Origin: Paramacrobiotus metropolitanus
Taxonomy: Eukaryota > Tardigrada > Eutardigrada > Parachela > Macrobiotidae
NCBI RefSeq assembly: GCF_019649055.1
Contig: NW_026570333.1
Span: forward strand, 62,001 to 126,000
DNA length: 64,000 nucleotides
Reading direction: 5' to 3'
Position 1 is the first letter of the stretch. Every line of letters starts with the position of its first letter. Both the position numbers and the translations under genes were made by a program. The notes below the pieces were generated by a model. It made no database searches. It saw nothing but the letters and a program-made list of their open reading frames with translations, and had not been told where the DNA came from. Positions 61,480 to 64,000 of the stretch are shown here, one piece after another.

Positions 61480-64000
61480 ATGTCTTTCGTTTGTGATCTG
61501 TGTGGAAAAGTGTGTGCGACTAAGCACGGATTGAGCAGACATCGGGCCTCTGATATTTGTCGTACTGCTCAAGCGAAGAATCTCCGTCAAGCACCACAAT
61601 ATCCTGGATCATCCGCTCCTACAGTAGTTTTTGAGACCATCGAAACCCGTATATTTGCAGCTCGGAAAAAGCACCCCATTCTTCGTCACATTCCAGCAGG
61701 AGCCAGGCGCGCCTGCGCAGAATCCTACACGGCTGCAGTCAATGACGTGTGCAGTAAGAATGATGAAGAGTCTTGGGCCAAATTGTTGCTGTTTCCACTA
61801 GACAACCTCCACGCTCCCCCTGCCAAAGCTGGACGAGGACCTTCCCTAGCTGCGTCGGTGAAGGCGAATTTGCGCGGCACATCTGCAGATTCTCCTCTCC
61901 CTAACACTGTCCGTAATAAGACCAGCAAGAAGAAGACCACTGATGAAACCTTACGCAAACTGGTGAATGCCAAACTGCAGGATGGTGACATCAGCGGTGC
62001 TGTTAAAGTTCTGACGTCTGAAGATACGGTTGCTTCGCTGACGGGAGACGTTATTAAGGCGTTACGTGATAAACATCCAGATCCACCAGCGGATCTGGAT
62101 ACAACGGTCTGTGACGTTCAACCTGTTGCTCACAATGTGTCTCCGAATGAGATTCTTGTCGCTGTTAAATCTTTTCCTGCAGGCTCATCAGCGGGACCTG
62201 ATGGTCTTCGCCCGCAGCATTTGAAGGAGATGGTGAGTGTGCCTGGAGAAACAGGGGAGTCCTTACTGTCGGCCCTGTCCAAACTGGCCAACCTAGCTCT
62301 ATCCGGAAACATCCCTGCGGCGGCCAAGAGAGTGTTCTTTGGTGGAATGTTGACGCCTCTATTAAAGAAAAACGGAGGTATTCGTCCCATAGCTTGCGGT
62401 TGCACATTGCGGCGGATATTTGGAAAAGTTATCAGCCGATGCGTTCAAGATGAGATAGGAGAACTATTTCGTCCCGTGCAGCTCGGTTACGGTACTCGTG
62501 GAGGTGCAGAAGCGGCCGTACATGCTGCTCGTAAATTTGTACGGGATGACTGTTCTGAAGTACAGGTTGTGTTAAAACTTGATTTTGCTAACGCTTTTAA
62601 CACGGTCCGCAGAGATGTGATGTTGAAGAAAGTGGCGGAAGTTCTTCCTCAATATTATGCGTTTATCTCCGCGGCATACAGCACACCGTCGTCATTGTTT
62701 TGTGGAGACCAAATTATTGCCTCTGCCCATGGTATCCAGCAAGGGGATCCACTTGGCCCGTTACTGTTTTGTTTGATCTCGGCTAATTTGTCCAGAGAAT
62801 TACAGTCCGAATTAAACATCTGGTTTTTGGATGACGGCACGTGCGGCGGGGATCCGGATACCGTTTTGGGAGATTTCATGACTATATTGGAAAAAGCACG
62901 CACACTCGGCTTGCAGTTGAATTTGTCGAAATGCGAGCTGCACGTTTTTGGTGGCACTGAATCGGAGTGGAAAGAAGTCATTGAAAGTTTTCACTCTATT
63001 TCACCTGAGATTCTGCTGGTTTCGTCGGAGCAGCTGGACCTCCTTGGTGCACCACTTACTGATTTGGCGATTGGGCGAGTGTTAGATGGAAAGATTGGTC
63101 AGATACGACGTCTGACTGATCTGCTCGGTGTGTTGCCAGCGCATCAGTCATTGTTCCTTTTGAAGAACAGCCTTTCGCTGCCGAGATTGTTGTTTACTCT
63201 TAGGTGCGCCCCGTGTTGGAAGTGTCCAGATAAACTGCGCCTGTTTGACGATACCGTGAGGAGAAAAGCGGAAGAAATTACGAATGTAGAAATGTCCGAC
63301 ACCGTGTGGCGACAAGCGATTTTACCTGATCGCCTTGGAGGAATCGGCCTTTGTAGGGCGGAGGATGTAGCGTTGCCTGCATATCTATCTTCGTGTTATG
63401 CTACGGATCCTCTGGTCTGTGAGATTGTCCCGGATACTGGTCAAAGCCTTAGAGAAAATGTGGTTAAGGTTTATCAGGAGAAACTTGGAGAAGACCCACC
63501 GCCTATGCCGAGCCGTCGTTTCCAGTCAGCGTGGACCGGTGTGATGTACGACAAAATGCGCCGTCTCTTAGTGGACAATGCCGACGTTATCGCTAAAGCT
63601 TGCTTGTTGGCCCTGTCTACAAAAGAGTCTTCTGCATGGTTGTCGGCGCTGCCTGTGTCCAGTTTAGGAAACCTTCTTGATGATGTTAGTTTACGAGTAG
63701 CTGTGGCTTTACGCTTAGGTGCTTTTATATGTAATGAGCACATATGCCGTTGTGGCGAAATGGTTGACAGGTACGGTCATCATGGCCTTTGCTGTAAGAA
63801 AAGTGCAGGACGAATCCGGCGCCACAGCGCGCTCAACAACATAATTCAGCGGGCGTGTGGATCTGCGAAAGTATCCGCCATTTTGGAACCTCCCGGACTT
63901 GATAGGGAAACTGGAAAACGACCAGATGGCATGACCCTGTATCCTTGGCAATATGGAAAACCTTTAGTATGGGATGTCACTGTAGCTGACACGCTAGCGG
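61480..64000 (+). CDS. Non-LTR retrotransposon ORF: C2H2 finger, reverse transcriptase, restriction-like endonuclease (3' partial)
   Basis: From the ATG at 61480 the frame is open for 840 codons and runs off the window. A C2H2 finger starts it (CDLCGKVCATKHGLSRH). The RT domain begins near residue 225 (SAGPDGLRPQHL), with GGIRPIACG, VVLKLDFANAFNTV (motif A), GIQQGDPLGPLL, and FLDDG (the x-x-DD catalytic pair). Near residue 745 is a CCHC-type cluster (CRCGEMVDRYGHHGLCC), then RRHSALNNII, and then PDGMTLYPW...PLVWDVTVADT, which fits a restriction-like endonuclease (PD...D) as in R2-type elements. No stop or frameshift is visible, so it could be recently active. A dead relative is at 42060-42907. 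The clade name is not certain. Confidence 0.9.
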   Translation, partial: MSFVCDLCGKVCATKHGLSRHRASDICRTAQAKNLRQAPQYPGSSAPTVVFETIETRIFAARKKHPILRHIPAGARRACAESYTAAVNDVCSKNDEESWAKLLLFPLDNLHAPPAKAGRGPSLAASVKANLRGTSADSPLPNTVRNKTSKKKTTDETLRKLVNAKLQDGDISGAVKVLTSEDTVASLTGDVIKALRDKHPDPPADLDTTVCDVQPVAHNVSPNEILVAVKSFPAGSSAGPDGLRPQHLKEMVSVPGETGESLLSALSKLANLALSGNIPAAAKRVFFGGMLTPLLKKNGGIRPIACGCTLRRIFGKVISRCVQDEIGELFRPVQLGYGTRGGAEAAVHAARKFVRDDCSEVQVVLKLDFANAFNTVRRDVMLKKVAEVLPQYYAFISAAYSTPSSLFCGDQIIASAHGIQQGDPLGPLLFCLISANLSRELQSELNIWFLDDGTCGGDPDTVLGDFMTILEKARTLGLQLNLSKCELHVFGGTESEWKEVIESFHSISPEILLVSSEQLDLLGAPLTDLAIGRVLDGKIGQIRRLTDLLGVLPAHQSLFLLKNSLSLPRLLFTLRCAPCWKCPDKLRLFDDTVRRKAEEITNVEMSDTVWRQAILPDRLGGIGLCRAEDVALPAYLSSCYATDPLVCEIVPDTGQSLRENVVKVYQEKLGEDPPPMPSRRFQSAWTGVMYDKMRRLLVDNADVIAKACLLALSTKESSAWLSALPVSSLGNLLDDVSLRVAVALRLGAFICNEHICRCGEMVDRYGHHGLCCKKSAGRIRRHSALNNIIQRACGSAKVSAILEPPGLDRETGKRPDGMTLYPWQYGKPLVWDVTVADTLA

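Overview
The window is eukaryotic. Spliced genes with short introns (40-120 nt), a rhodopsin-class GPCR pair, a kinase-kelch gene, an astacin, a secreted LRR protein and several transposon classes point to an invertebrate. The kinase-kelch architecture and the fast-evolving F-box-type gene recall predicted proteins of tardigrades, so I favour a tardigrade; that is inference from remembered family patterns, not a search. I recognised no rRNA, tRNA or CRISPR array, though I could not scan for tRNAs systematically.

Region 1 (1-23,957). A Polinton/Maverick (adintovirus-like) element of 18,219 bp occupies 1385-19603. It has 114-bp terminal inverted repeats and a 6-bp target duplication (caggcg/cagacg). 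On the minus strand it carries a spliced protein-primed DNA polymerase B, an IAP (BIR-BIR-RING), a small membrane protein, an adenain-like protease, the major capsid protein, a small basic virion-type protein, a minor capsid/penton candidate, a chromodomain integrase, a low-complexity protein, a small basic protein, a packaging ATPase, a TBP-like protein and a protein with three PC4-like segments. On the plus strand it carries a fusion of an ADP-ribosylglycohydrolase-like domain to a BIR domain. Palindromes built on CGCCAGT, each next to a TATA box, lie upstream of the polymerase and IAP genes, and CGCCAGT repeats fill the divergent promoter at the right end. The two BIR genes share an identical 34-nt 3' element. 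The unusual content is therefore a candidate viral transcription-initiation module (TBP-like, PC4-like, repeated promoter palindrome) together with a cell-death/ADP-ribose module. Single-base frame breaks in polymerase, integrase and ATPase, and an in-frame UGA in the IAP, suggest an ageing copy or imperfect sequence. The element sits between two unrecognised ORFs of an older repeat that ends in a polypurine tract and an LTR-like segment.

Region 2 (24-26 kb) is transposon-rich: two pogo-like TIR elements and a 616-bp foldback element with a perfect 9-bp target duplication.

Region 3 (27-33 kb) holds host genes for secreted proteins: an astacin-like metalloprotease with an altered zinc motif, a Cys-containing protein exon, and an LRR protein. 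The stretch 33-38.5 kb is mostly non-coding, with small inverted-repeat elements.

Region 4 (38.5-53 kb) has a chemoreceptor-like multi-pass protein, a dead fragment of a non-LTR retrotransposon, a small cluster of SUEL/galactose-lectin-like secreted proteins, and a GPCR locus rebuilt by unequal crossing-over: a 2.5-kb tandem duplication that made a chimeric receptor gene.

Region 5 (53-64 kb) has an F-box-like/fast-evolving gene, the kinase-kelch gene, and an open non-LTR retrotransposon ORF that runs off the right edge.
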